Below are positions 21,989 through 33,534 of a stretch of 64,000 nucleotides of DNA, piece by piece. The notes beneath the pieces are model-generated. The model did no database searches and was not told where the DNA came from. It saw nothing but the letters and a program-made list of their open reading frames with translations. The position numbers were made by a program, and so were the translations under genes. Numbering within the stretch: position 1 is the stretch's first letter; every line of letters begins with the position of its first letter. The DNA is taken from NCBI GenBank assembly GCA_026119935.1, contig JALRMH010000057.1:1-64000 (forward strand), given 5' to 3'. Source of the DNA: Endothia cerciana. Lineage: Eukaryota; Ascomycota; Sordariomycetes; Diaporthales; Cryphonectriaceae.

Positions 21989-23341
21989 TCATTGATCTGC
22001 GCTGAAAACCAGATCCAATCTGCCCGCGAGGGCCCTAACCACCGTCTCCTTTACGGCTGTTGCAAAATCAGCTCCGTGAATCAAAATCCCAAGCTCCTGA
22101 CTTGTGAACCAGCTTGCTCGGTCCATATTGCCTGAGCCCAGCACGGTGTGTTCGCCATCGAAGATGGTCAGCTTCAAATGGGAAAGTACGGGATCTTCCT
22201 CCTCCTCTGTAGATGCACTGGCGGGCCTATAGTATGATATTCGGAGTGATCCAGGTCCATTAATCCGAGCCTCAAGGTCGGTGGTGACGTCTGGTTCTCG
22301 TTGGCATGATGTAAGCTGCCTATTCCGGGCATGTTCACTTAATTGAGTGTGCTTCCTTGTCAGACGCCGAATACAACGCTCTGCCGTCGTCCCAGCTGTT
22401 AGCACCTGCTCCCATACCATCATTTTTTGACTGGTGACGATATTGACGTCCACGCCACGGGCCAAGGTTGCGAGGACAGCTGAGAGAACTGGTGGAGAGG
22501 TCAGATTCGGAGTGTATATAGAGACGTCTTTCCTTGCAATCTCGAACAGTCGTAACAAAGCCGCATTGAGAGGCGTGTCCGGCGCTTTGGGCGTCTGCCA
22601 AGGGAACAAGCAGAACGCAGGGTTACGACGGTGCCAGGAAGGGAGCCATTCGACGGCAGTAGAAGGCACGCTGATGCCCAGGAGGTCGACCGATGTATCG
22701 ACCGGAGATCTGATGACGTATTGAATCTGCTCCTGATAACCTCCTCTCTGTACTTTCAGTGGCCATGGCATAGACATAGTCGTTGCCAGGTCCAAGTCTC
22801 TCTCCCAGATGCCCATGTAGAAGCTCAGAAGGCCATCAATCGGATCGTCTTGTGCCGCTCCCCTGGAAAGCTCCAAGCAGCCTTCCAGCCACGCTTCCCA
22901 ACTAACGTTGCAGCTGGGTATAAATGCACGTCGTCGATCCACGATCACGAACTTGGGATGCATTACGCTGAACGGTAGGAAGAAGAGGCTCTTCACGTGC
23001 ACCTCGATCTTGCCAGCGGCGAGGATCTCTGGTGACGGCAGCCCCAGCTTGCCTGTCCATGTCGATGGAGGATATACATAGCCGTCGCTGGATGGCGTGT
23101 GGAGGAGCTTCTGCAAGAAGGACCGAGAAGAAAAACAGATGCGTAATCGCAAGACCATGGAACATTGTTCGGATTTGCGTCGCGCCGCGAGCTGCTCCAG
23201 CGTGTTACAGAGAGCTGTTAGCGTCTTGGATCGAGCCCAGTAGCAAGTGACTAAAATGATTTCATGCTCAGCAGCTATAACAGCTGGCAATAACTTCTGG
23301 GTGTATATAGAGGCTCCAGTACCGATGGTGAAGGATTCCAT
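21989..23341 (-). CDS. Phospholipase D-like phosphodiesterase
   Basis: A single-exon 450-residue protein of the PLD superfamily. It carries two HxK(x4)D motifs: H128-P-K130 to D135 (MHPKFVIVDRRRAF) and H388-L-K390 to D395 (SHLKLTIFDGEHTV, followed by GSGNMDRASW). The two motifs form one active site acting on phosphodiesters, usually phospholipids. The size and motif layout resemble the bacterial cardiolipin synthase / phosphatidylserine synthase group found in many ascomycetes, rather than the large PX-PH PLD1. No clear signal peptide or transmembrane anchor is seen. The substrate cannot be told from sequence, and nuclease or phosphatidyltransferase activity remains possible. The start at 23341 is the first ATG of the frame. 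Confidence 0.85.
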   Translation of the reverse strand: MESFTIGTGASIYTQKLLPAVIAAEHEIILVTCYWARSKTLTALCNTLEQLAARRKSEQCSMVLRLRICFSSRSFLQKLLHTPSSDGYVYPPSTWTGKLGLPSPEILAAGKIEVHVKSLFFLPFSVMHPKFVIVDRRRAFIPSCNVSWEAWLEGCLELSRGAAQDDPIDGLLSFYMGIWERDLDLATTMSMPWPLKVQRGGYQEQIQYVIRSPVDTSVDLLGISVPSTAVEWLPSWHRRNPAFCLFPWQTPKAPDTPLNAALLRLFEIARKDVSIYTPNLTSPPVLSAVLATLARGVDVNIVTSQKMMVWEQVLTAGTTAERCIRRLTRKHTQLSEHARNRQLTSCQREPDVTTDLEARINGPGSLRISYYRPASASTEEEEDPVLSHLKLTIFDGEHTVLGSGNMDRASWFTSQELGILIHGADFATAVKETVVRALAGRLDLVFSADQ

Positions 23342-24315
23342 AGCTTGCTTAGATGAAGTGCAGCAGGATGTATAATGGTTTAGGGTGTTATGTGTTATGA
23401 CCTATCTAACATGCAGGTGGCGAAACAGGCCAACGGAGCAAAAAGCTACAGGCGCCGAATCTAATATCCTGCTACAAGATTTCCCTTATATAAGGAACTT
23501 CAGGGTTAAGGTTAAAAGGAAATTAATCAGAATAGATTAATAAGATTAGTGTTGGTAGGCCACAAACGTTAGAAGCAGATCTGCAGACAGTACAGGTCGT
23601 TGATTCAGGTGGTTGTTGTTGTTTTAAGAAGGAAGGAAGCTATCTAGGCCAGTCTGCCTGGCCTGAGTCTATATAGGCTGTGGGTTTTGGCATCGGCCTG
23701 ATCGGGCCGATGCCCGGCCCGAATCGGCCCGCCAGCCACTCAGTTGCCAGCTCCCTTCAACTCCTCAAGCCTTATTAATCCACAATTTATTATTTTATAT
23801 ATTAATTTTTCTTTTAAATATAAAAAATGTGATATTACTTTATAATATTAAATTTTAATATAAGTAAATTATATAATTATATTGCTAATTATTAAAGTCT
23901 TTAACAGCTAGTTTTTATTGTTTATAGCTTGTTTTATAATTTATATATGCGCCGGCAGGCAATTTAGCTAGCTGATGTTGCTAGCGACTTTGTCAGCTCC
24001 TCCCCATTGATGTTTGGCCCCTCCTGTGCCTGTATAGCAAGATGCATACTGACAGCGTCGACGTCACGGAGTAAAACGTGCAAGGAGGGGGTGGCTGAGA
24101 CGGCGCGAGATCACTGCTCGTTGACGATTCAAGAAGTTGCTTGTGCGGGTGGACCCTTCTTTGGAAAACAGAGGAGACGTCACGCAGCACAGCACACAGC
24201 GCATGTGTGAGGTACCTCGACCTCGATGGCTTCCCATCTTTCACCTTCACCTTCACTCTACTTTCCAATCCGGACGACCTGACGCCGCCTGAAAGGCACA
24301 GCCTCACTGTTCATA
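23342..24315. other. AT-rich relic block between PLD-like gene and cyclin H
   Basis: Composition changes sharply. From about 23776 to 23945 the DNA is almost only A and T, within otherwise GC-balanced flanks. Just before it lies a GC-rich palindromic segment (23691-23730, separate entry). The AT-rich block has no open frame of note and looks like a mutated transposon remnant, or RIP-degraded DNA. The last ~300 bases are GC-balanced again and should hold the cyclin H promoter. Confidence 0.6.
23691..23730. repeat. Overlapping GC-rich palindromes
   Basis: CATCGGCC (23691-23698) pairs with GGCCGATG (23705-23712). The overlapping GGGCCGAT (23704-23711) also pairs perfectly with ATCGGCCC (23723-23730). 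The middle segment can therefore form either of two mutually exclusive hairpins. Possibly a transposon terminus. Confidence 0.85.
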
Positions 24316-25782
24316 ATGGCTACTGCCACTGAGGACGAGCGCTACCGCCAGTCGACCCAGTTTCGACTGTGGTCCTACTCGCCTGCCCAACTCGCCGACC
24401 TGCGCGCCAAGACAAACAGCCTCGCGAAGCAGAACATCTCTGAGCGTTTATCCTCCTCCTCGACGTCCTCCTCCGTCCCTATTTCAGCCACTGCCTCTGC
24501 CAACCCCTCCGGGTCCAATACGCCCATCCTCGCCCCCAACGCCACCGTAGGCACCTCGACCGCGCCCGCCGATATCCCCACCGACCTCCCCTCGTCTTCT
24601 GCCCAGGACAGACCTTCAGCCGCCTCCTTGCCCGAGTTTCTCACTCCTTTCGAGGAGCAGCAGCTCCTGCGCTACTACACTGTCGAGACCCTGCGCGCTG
24701 CCGAGTTCTGCCAGCTGCCTACCGAGATTCGGGCCACCGCCGCCATCTTCCTGCGCCGCTTCTTCGTTACCCATAGTGTTATGACCTACCCGCCCGCTAA
24801 GATGCTTAAGACGTGTGTTTTCTTTGGCGCAAAAGCCGAGAACGTCTACCCGCGTGTCAGCACGATCGCGGACAAATTCCCCAATACCACCGGCGAGGAA
24901 ATTCTGGCCGGCGAGTTCCTGTTGTGTCAGGGCATCCGCTTTGCCTTTGACGTCAGGCACCCATTCATCGCCCTCGAGGGTACTATCATGCAGCTGCGCT
25001 CCTTTGGCGACGTCGACGTAGGGACCCCCCTTCTCTTCGTAACGCGTCCACGCTGTCTCTCGTGCGTACGTGTTTGAACATGTTACTGATTACACGCGAT
25101 ATCACAGGATGCTAGGATCAAGAAGGCCCACGGTCGAGCCCGCGAGATCCTTAAATTTAGTCCCATCGTTACGGATGCCTATTTTCACTACACGCCCAGC
25201 CAGATCATGCTGGCCGCCTTGTCCATAGCAGACCACGGTCTTTTCGAGCGGGTGATGGATGCCACCTTCGCCCAGCGACCTCTGGCCGACAGTGGAACTA
25301 GTACACCGAGCTCGGGAGCCAACGGAAGAGCAAATCTGCACAACAGCGCCCTGATCCTCGGTCAGATGGTTAGGGAGAAGACGGTCGCGACAATCCAGGC
25401 GTGCAAGGAGGCGCTGCTGCAGGAGCCACCGGAGCGCATGACAGAGTTCTGGGGAACGGTAAGGGCGAATCCTCTTGCGATGGACAACCCGGTAGCAGAT
25501 GAAATCGGCACTGACAACTGGTTGCAGGCCGAAGCAAATAACCTGGTGAAACCGATCAACAAGAAGCTCAGGAGGTGTCGGGATCCGGACCGGTTTGACC
25601 TGATCGGGCTACACAAGAAGAGACTGGAGTTCCGGGAGAAGGAGACGGCTAATGCTAAGAGCGCGGTAGAAGATGATGGGGCTGTGTTCGGCGGAAGCAT
25701 CGAAGCGGCTAAGGGCGATGCTGATCGGGAGTCCAAGAGGCGTAGGGTGGCTGGGGAAGATCCGTTCGGGCCAGCCCTGTGA
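24316..25782 (+). CDS. CCL1: Cyclin H-like subunit of the TFIIH kinase (Ccl1 type)
   Basis: Regulatory cyclin of the CDK-activating / TFIIH kinase module that phosphorylates the RNA polymerase II tail. Exons 24316-25017, 25108-25458 and 25528-25782 give 435 residues. Intron 1 (90 nt) has TTACTGAT before CACAG. Intron 2 (69 nt, GTAAGG/CACTGAC/GCAG) has no stop and is a multiple of three, so retention would add 23 residues. The start MATATEDERYRQSTQFRLWSYS is typical of cyclin H, where a Q-x(2)-W-x-Y/F motif precedes the cyclin box. A Ser/Thr/Pro-rich insert (~40-95) is followed by the first cyclin fold (FEEQQLLRYYTVETLRAAEF through FDVRHPF) and then the second fold (LKFSPIVTDAYFHYTPSQIMLAAL). 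The C-terminus is charged and basic (ESKRRRV), possibly nuclear targeting. Cyclin C is the alternative, but the N-terminus favours cyclin H. Confidence 0.87.
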
Positions 25783-28195
25783 GGCTATTGTGGTGATATT
25801 TGCACGTTAGCCTGACGAGCGGTGCCTAGCACCCGACCAAGGGCTTGAGCCCCGAGCGTGCGTCACTTCGGGCTGGGAGGATCGCCTCAGGCATAGGCGG
25901 AGGGCTATTCTGAAGATTGATGGATGCAGGTGGATGCACCACCCAGCCGGCAAACAGAAGACAGAAGCATCTGGATTCAGGTCTCTGATATCCTGGCCTG
26001 ATCGAAGTTTTGGTATCCCCTGTGACCGTCTCTCAGAAAGACATGCAGCCTTCTCTGCTGCCAACGAGGTGTATATTCGATTCTTGGGCGGTTGTCTCAT
26101 CTCAACCATTTCTCGGACCAAACGGGAAAAATCATGTAGAGATCCGTACTCGAAGCGGCAAGAAGAGTACGGGCATCGCTGCTACATAGTAGCACCCCCA
26201 CTGCCCCACAGATTTATCTGGAGGGTCAAGCGGCCCATCCGTACACTATTCCTTTCCCCCTGCGGCGCTTCATGTGCTCTCACGTTCTTACATCGTCAGG
26301 CGTCTAAGGACAGGGTAGGGGAGGCCGAAGAACATCATAGAAGTGCTGCGAGGTGATAAGCGACTGGGGTGGGTCTGTGTGATGAAGCCAAGTGTTTGGC
26401 CAAGACGTTGAGCGTTGAGAGAGCATGGCCTTTACCCGTCTGCACCAGACACGGAGGCCAGCCTAAGTAGCCACCTAGTGGTAATCACGTCCTCGAGGAG
26501 GTGTGGTAGTGATGACGGCCGCGTGTAGCTACTGTCCTTGTCTCCATCCTCTTTTTCCATTGGGGGTTGAGGTGATTACGATGGATAACCGCAACTGCCA
26601 TGGGCGTGCATGGCGCTTGTGTAGGCCTGGTGATTGATTGGCATTTCTATTTTCAGGGTGAAACGTGGATCTCGTTCTGGGGCGATTCGTGACTGGTGAC
26701 GGGGCCGGGCCGGCGGTTACAGGCCCACCCACACCAATGGCGCGTCCGGGTCCAGAACTTTGGGCTCTGGCTCTTGGCTCTGGGCTCGTCGACTCTAGAA
26801 GCCTAGGTCTGGCAGAGGATAAGGCTGTTTCGTGACAGGGAGCATCTCTCGAGCTCGTGTGGGCCACTGCAGCGCGCCCGTCGTGGCATTCCGTCTCACC
26901 ATGGTACACGCATATGCTATATAGTATGTTCTGGGGCGAGGCAGGAAGTGGACGTGTACGTGGCTTGTCCACGTATCCCGTGCGCACTAACTAATACTTG
27001 GTGCCGAGATACGAGCCGTGTCGCCGTTCGAATATACACATTGTGGGCTGAGTTCCTGGGTACCCAAATACGCGGGCGCATGATTGCAGGCAGGACAAGA
27101 TCCACCAGAAAAGAAGGGGGCAGCAAAGGGGGGGGGGGGGCATGGGATGAACAAAGAGGATGTTGAGGTGCCGTTGAATAATTAAACAATATGCAGGACA
27201 GATGAGACGAATGCACACAACCCGATTCCGGTACTACATTCCAGACCGTCGGGTCTGCAGGGCCATGTTGAGGATAAGATAAGGGATAGAGAATAGAATA
27301 TGTACAGATGTATTATCATGTTTTAGAAGAGAAAGAAGGCAGGAGAAGCGCGGGGAGGGCTAAACCGGATGAAGCAAGTGAGCCTCTTGGATACAGCGAT
27401 CCGTGCCTATCATCTGAACATCCGGGGATCCAACATTTCAAGTTGCAGGTGGCCATCTTTTTGGTATGATTTTCAGGGGACCCGGGTGGCTTAGCTGACC
27501 CCCAGATCAAGATGAAGACGCAGGGCCCTTACGCACATGTCGACCGGGGGAGGGGGGGCGTGAAGAGGGTCCGGCTGCGTAGGGCCAATCTCTCCCTCCT
27601 TCTCTCCGCCCCCCAGGTGGGAAGACTTACATACATACATAGTACATGACTAGATGGCACGGCACTCCGGGGGGGCCTTACCTGGGATGAGCATTTCCAC
27701 CGCCAAAACCTTCCTAGCACACAACCACCGCTCACCATCCCAACGAGGACAAGTACAAGGTTGCTGCTGGTCTGCCAACCGCCCTGCTCTCGTTCCGACC
27801 TCCTCATTCCAGATTTGCTGCCGTTGCGACTCTTCTCGACTTGTCTGTCTTATCACTTGTTTCGCTCCGTCCCTCTCTTGTCCTTCTCTTCTGGCTCCAT
27901 TCTTTCGTTGATATATACAAAGAGATATACTCACAGGCTTGAGACGTCTTGTTCCCCCCTCCAGTGCATACCGTATATACGCACTCCAACCACGGCCCAC
28001 ACCGTGAGCTACACATAGCTGTCTCCCTTGACGGGCCTGTACATAACACCCATCCACCCCCTTCCTGGTCTGCGTGAAGCGTTTGGCACTGCCGACTACT
28101 ACGGTTGCGCGCCGGAACTACGAGCTCTGCAGCGGAAATCCAACCAGCCCACATCCCACCTCTCCACAACGCGATATCAGGATATCCACACAAAG
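25783..28195. other. Intergenic region between cyclin H and the BAR gene
   Basis: About 2.4 kb without a supportable gene. It contains a 14-15 base poly-G run (27126-27140) and a pyrimidine-rich segment at 27790-28000 that is likely the promoter and 5' leader of the BAR gene. Overlapping frames in both directions near 27650-28060 lack domains. A 5'-untranslated intron in the BAR transcript is possible but not demonstrable. Confidence 0.45.
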
Positions 28196-29771
28196 ATGAA
28201 CTTCACCAAGAAGTTCGACCGCGCCTTCCAATGGGCTGGCGAGAGGATGGGCAACGAGGCCCGGACGGGCACCACCGACGAGTTCAAGCTGCTCGAGATG
28301 GAGATGGCTCTGAGATTCGATGGTCTGTCTACCACTCCCGCCTACGTTCATGTCTCCCGGGGACGTGACTGCTCGCTTGACCACTGCCCTTGCGTACTGA
28401 CACGCTGTTCTGTGTCCTCCAGGCATGGTCAGGCTCCAGACAACCATGAACGCCTACGTCAAGTGGCTCGCCCATCGTGACAGCCTCCTTGGCGATAAAG
28501 GCGTGCCAACCGCCGTTCTCGGCCGCACCATGATCTCGCACGGCGAAGACTTCGACCCGGACTCCCAATTTGGAAACTGTCTCATTGAGATGGGTCGTGC
28601 CAACGACCAAGTTGCACACATCCAAGAGCAGTATGCCACCGATGTCACCAGATACTGGCTCGATTCTCTCGAGAGGTCTGTCGCCATGATGAAGGAGTAC
28701 CAGGTACGTACGCCGTCTGCTCCCACACACATGTACTGCTTGGCGGGTGGATCTCTTTCTTTCTGTGGGGAGGCTCTCTTCCCTATGGTGGTCTCCTCCG
28801 CCATCGTCTCGTTCTTGCTTTTGACAACCCTTGGCTAACCTCCCCACCCCCCCTCCCCAAAAAAACAGGCCGCCCGCAAGAAGCTCGAGTCCCGCCGCCT
28901 CGCCCTGGATGCCTCGACGACTAAAATGCAGAAGGCCAGGCGGGACGACTTTCGTCTCGAGGAAGAACTCCGCTCCGCAAAAGCCAAATACGAAGAGGCC
29001 AACGAGGACGTCCTGCGCCGCATGCAAGATATCAAGGACGCCGAGGCCGACAGCATCCGTGACCTCACCCGCTTCCTCGACGTTGAGCTCGACTACCACG
29101 ATCGATGTGCCGAGGCCCTTCGCCAGACTCGCGCCGCCTGGACCGCTGCTGCCCCCTCTCCCACCGATTCATATCCACGGGCGGGTAGCGAGAGGGACTA
29201 CGGGAGCATGCGGAGGCCTTCGGCAAGGAGCAGATCTAACACTGCCCAGTCCTTCGGCAGGGTGAACAACCACACGGACTATAGCGAGTATGACGAGCCC
29301 GATACCGTTTCTACACACCCGGCACGAGTGCCCATCCGCTCCCAGTCGCACGTCAGCGTCAACAGCGCCGCATCCGCCCAAGAGCCCCCAACCCCACCGC
29401 GTCCTGGTGTTTCTAGGACTGGGACCTACCAGAGCGAGAGATCCCTCGGCGCCTCCCTGTCACGTACCTCCACTGCCAGCACCCCGCTCAGTATCGCTCC
29501 CCCGCCACAGGCCAGCATCTCGTCCCTGCGTGGTCAGCTCCGGCCCACCGCGCGCACCTCGGCCATGGACGTCTCTGCCGACGACGATGACACCGCAAGC
29601 AGCGATACGCCACCCGGCGGCACCAGTCCCGCCACAAGCTATGGTAGCTCTGGCCGCACCAATGTCAGCACAAACGGTGCCCCTGCCGGCGTAAAGAAGG
29701 CACCGCCGCCACCGCCGAGCAGGGCCAAGAAGCCCGCCCCGCCGGTCCCCATCAGGCGCCAAGCAGAGTGA
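28196..29771 (+). CDS. BAR-domain membrane-curvature protein (endophilin/Rvs-like)
   Basis: Exons 28196-28322, 28423-28703 and 28869-29771 give 436 residues. Introns use GTCTGT/TACTGAC/CCAG and GTACGT/CAG. The first ~235 residues form a BAR domain: an amphipathic start (MNFTKKFDRAFQWAGERMG), then long charged helices (KKLESRRLALDASTTK..., DFRLEEELRSAKAKYEEANED) and a final LDVELDYHDRCAEAL segment. The remainder is Ser/Thr/Pro-rich and disordered, ending in a Pro-rich run (KKAPPPPPSRAKKPAPPVP), which would bind SH3 domains. No SH3 domain of its own is present, unlike Rvs167 or animal endophilin, unless another exon exists downstream; the frame ends cleanly at 29771. Expected role: membrane bending in endocytosis or vesicle traffic. 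Partner genes are not nearby. Confidence 0.85.
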
Positions 29772-30495
29772 ACGATGAGGACGTCTGCGAGAGGAAGTCG
29801 AGCCTGCTCACCGTCGGTGGGAAGTCGGCTAAGAGCAAACTAGTGCGGCCTGTCCCTCGAGCACGGTGATGAAATCGATTTCTGTTTTGTGGCGAGGCAG
29901 AATCGAAACCCGTGACTTTGGAGGCTTTTAGAAGGTGGCTGGCGTTATGGAGCCTTTGCATTCTCGCGGCTTCGAGTCGGATCAGCCGTGGAGCAAACGA
30001 CCCGTTTTCTTGGGCGCGCTAGCCCGGAGTTGCATCTAGTTAGCAAAAGTAGCAGCCCACCTAGGCAGATTAACACAAAGATTGGACTACAGCATGTTGG
30101 CCTGGCTTTGCTTTTGGCCCCGATTGTGACAGCCCGATTATGGGCTCTGTATCGTCGCTGTCTTCTCATGTGAGCGAGGTTACAGCTCCGAAGTCTGGTG
30201 CTTCTGCTACTATCCGGGCTCACATTGGCTTGGATGGGCATCATATCTTGACTACCTGTAGATAGGGGGATGGACAACGTTCGGGCGGATGTCAATAACG
30301 CGCTTTCTCGTGGCGGGTCACACAGTGTTGCCCAGCTGACAGATCAGCACATACCATGCGCGATCATAAGTCCGTCAATATGAATTATACCCGACGCTGT
30401 TCAGGCGACACGTTTAAATATGATCGATTTAACGTCATAAGCCGCCGAGTGTGGTTTTGAGAACCCACGGGAGTGAAACGGACATGGTGTGACTA
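29772..30495. other. Convergent intergenic region
   Basis: 3' flanks of the BAR gene (plus) and of the MetE-like gene (minus). No gene recognised. Confidence 0.5.
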
Positions 30496-32034
30496 CTATA
30501 CAGACACATCTTCTCCCCATATCTCCTTCGCAATCTCGACTTGGAGTCTGACCTTGGCCCACTGCTGCTCCTCGGACAGGTCGTTGCCCTCCATCGTACT
30601 GCTAAAACCGCACTGGTGGGATAAGCACAGCTGATCAAGTCCCTTGGGGCAATAGTACGCTGCCTCGTTCACCCGGCGAAGGATCTCAGCCTTGTCATCC
30701 AGTTCTGGCGACTTGCTGCTCATGACGCCCAGAACGACGATCTTGTGTTCCGGAAGGTACCTCAGGGGGCTGAAGTCTCCGGACCTCGCATCGTCGTACT
30801 CGAGGAAGTAGACATCGACGTCGAGCTGCGTGAACAACATCTCGGCAACGGGTTCGTACCCACCCTGTGCAAACCACTGAGATCGGTAGTTGCCACGACA
30901 CAAATGAATACCGGCGGTCATATCCTTGGGCCTCTTGGAGACAGCGGCATTGATGAGTTTGGCGTACTGCTCGGCCAGTTGGCCAGGGTCCTCGCCGTGG
31001 CGAGTGGCAGCTTCCTGACGCTGTTGGGTTGTCAGAATGGCATATTGTTATCCCATCATTAGGGTGGAGATTGAATATCTGGCAGGTAGCTGGAGCAGGA
31101 AAAACCGCACCACCTCAGGATGCCAACAAGTGTCCGGGAAGATGTGCAGTCCCCTACTGACGGTGGGAAACCCGCATATAGGGACTATCTCAACCTTAAC
31201 GGCCCCTTATGAGATAGCCGCAATGAGATAAAGTCCCGTGTGATAATCCAGTTCATCCTGAGGATGAAGTGATTTCCCATGCCACTTGCCTAGGAATCGA
31301 CGCATCACTGGGATATCTCGGAAGGTGAATGCAACCATGACGGGTCCGACAAGGGGATGGTATAACTTGGGAAGAGCTGGGAAGGGCGGTAGGGGCTGTA
31401 TAGAACTCACCATGCCTTCGTCACAGAGATAGGCCAGGTTGGTGTCATCGAGCTGGACAAAGCGGCAACCGGCAGCATACAGATCGGCGATCTCCTCTTG
31501 GTATACGCGCGCGAGGTCTTGAAAGAAAGGCTCAAGGGTGGGATACGCGGTCTTGTCGATGGTCTCCCTCCCACCTCGAAAGTGAACCATCGTCGGAGAC
31601 GGAATGCAGACCTTGGCAGTAGCCTTGCCCTTCATGCCGAGCTTTTCTATTTGCGAGTCCAGGAATTTGAAGTCGTCGACCTGGATGGGCTTGGGGTGAC
31701 CCAGCTTCCCCGTGACGACAAGCCGAGGAGGCGATTTCATGCCGACTTTAGTAATGTTCGTCGAGGAGACGTAGCCCTGCTGCTCGACGCCGTCCAGATG
31801 CACGCAGAAATCGATGTGGAAATAAGCCCTTCGGAACTCGCCATCGGTCACAGATCGAATTCCGTTCTCGACCTCTTTCTGGACTACTTGTGCGACGTGC
31901 TCATCCTCGACTTCTCGAAGCGCAGCAGGGCTAAGTTTGCCATCCGCGGCATCGTTCCGTGCGGACAGGACCGCCTTGGGTCGGAGGAAGGATCCCACCT
32001 GGTCGGCGCGATACACTCCGGGCGGCAGAGGCAT
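30496..32034 (-). CDS. Short MetE-like cobalamin-independent methyltransferase
   Basis: Resembles the C-terminal catalytic domain of cobalamin-independent methionine synthase (MetE / Met6). Exons 32034-31411 and 31020-30496 give 382 residues. The intron is unusually long at 390 nt (GTGAGT donor, TTCTGACAAC branch, AACAG acceptor). The first exon begins RADQVGSFLRP, the usual opening of this domain. The zinc ligands are present: H247 and C249 in GIHLCRGN, E282 in YFLEYDD, and C345 in LCLSHQCGFSS. The N-terminal half of full-length MetE, which binds methyltetrahydrofolate polyglutamate, is absent. Such stand-alone proteins are common in fungi and bacteria; they may act on other methyl donors or thiols, so methionine synthesis is not assured. 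Neighbours give no functional hint. Confidence 0.85.
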
Positions 32035-33534
32035 GGCGTGAGGAAAGCTGCCGTGGGGGCTTACAAGTATGAAGGGGCGATAGTCCTGACGGTTCGGTGA
32101 GGGGTTCTAGGGCAGCCTCGAACAGATTGAAGTGCTCCACGGCCAAAGTGAGGAAATGGACAAGTGCGGGAGTGCTTCTGGGATCGGGAGCAGTGACCTA
32201 GTCCAGGTAGCACGCAAGATCGAATTGTTGACTACCGATGAAGTGCGTAAGGCGGCAGATATGACCGACCCGGAGAAACTCCATACCGTCATGAATATTT
32301 TTTTTTGTGCCCTGTGGGTCTCGATCTCGGAGAAGGGGCCATGCAAGTAGCATCATGCTATGTCCCGTACTGTACTATAACATAGTAACAGCAGGGAAGG
32401 GTTGTCGACAGAATTATGATGTATTCATGTGATTTCCACGACAGTATCGAACTAACTCTGTTGAAGTCTTGTCCGTGGCTGCCTATACTCCTAAACGTCG
32501 GGGTATAAGCAGTATTGTAACAGAATCACCACCAGACGGATGTTAAATTGGATACACGGATGCTACGAGCATATCTTGTACAGTCATGAGACGACTTCAA
32601 CTGAGGACGACGGAGCCTCTCGGTGCGGGGCGTGGCTGGACTCGAGTGCAGCCGCTACGGAATATCATGATGCCGCGCTCCACCCACTGTGGGTGCGATC
32701 AGTGACCGCCTCTAGCGGGGCAGATGTTGGAGCCTCGCAGTCTGTGCCTTTGTAAAGATACGTTCTCGCGTTTTTCGACCTAGGTGCCTGGTCCAGCGCA
32801 CCACGTTCAGGTCAACCCTATGCAGGGACCAAATGTCTCCTATGGAGGAATTCACGATCCAACGCAAGTCAGGGTCAGATGATGTTTCTTCTGCGTGTCT
32901 CCATCGGGTGCTCGACACACTCGTTCTCATCTTCGCTACCGGCACAATTATCTATGAGAGGAGAGGAGAGGACAAATGCCGGTGGGACGGCACCTGCCAA
33001 GTCAGAGACCTGCTCATGTAGTCAGTACATAAGTTTGGCCTCCATCCTCATTGCCTGCCACTCTCTTATTTCCCTCCCTGCAGCTGTCCAGGAACTGTAT
33101 GGGCAGGCGAGTACACATAATCTCAGACTTGGGGTCATTCATAGATTACCTTGCCACTAAAGTCGCCCTTGCAGAACGCGGCCTGCGACGTAACATTATC
33201 CCGACATACATCCTGTCAGGGTCATTGGATTGAGGAAGACGTTATGACGGACGGTTCAACAGCTATTGTTACAGCTTGACGAGATACCGTGAGCCGGGGC
33301 GGGATGAATCAGCGGCTCCCTCGGCTCTCGTCTATGGATTGGTCTCGGAGACAATCTTAATCCCGCCGTGACGTGACAGACTGGCCCCGCACGAATTGCT
33401 GGTCCAAAAGGGTTCGATCTCTTCCTTCCTACAGGTGATACTCCTTGAGCTTGGAAAAGGTACTTTGTCGGCCGCACGACAGCCCGCCAGTAGCGATCTT
33501 GTGTATCGAGCCGCAACCTAGGCTCAGTCTCGCC
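32035..33534. other. Divergent intergenic region
   Basis: 1.5 kb between the starts of the MetE-like gene (minus) and the glutathione transferase (plus). Both promoters must lie here. Small frames (for example 32107-32346, 32712-33021) show no family features. Confidence 0.5.
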
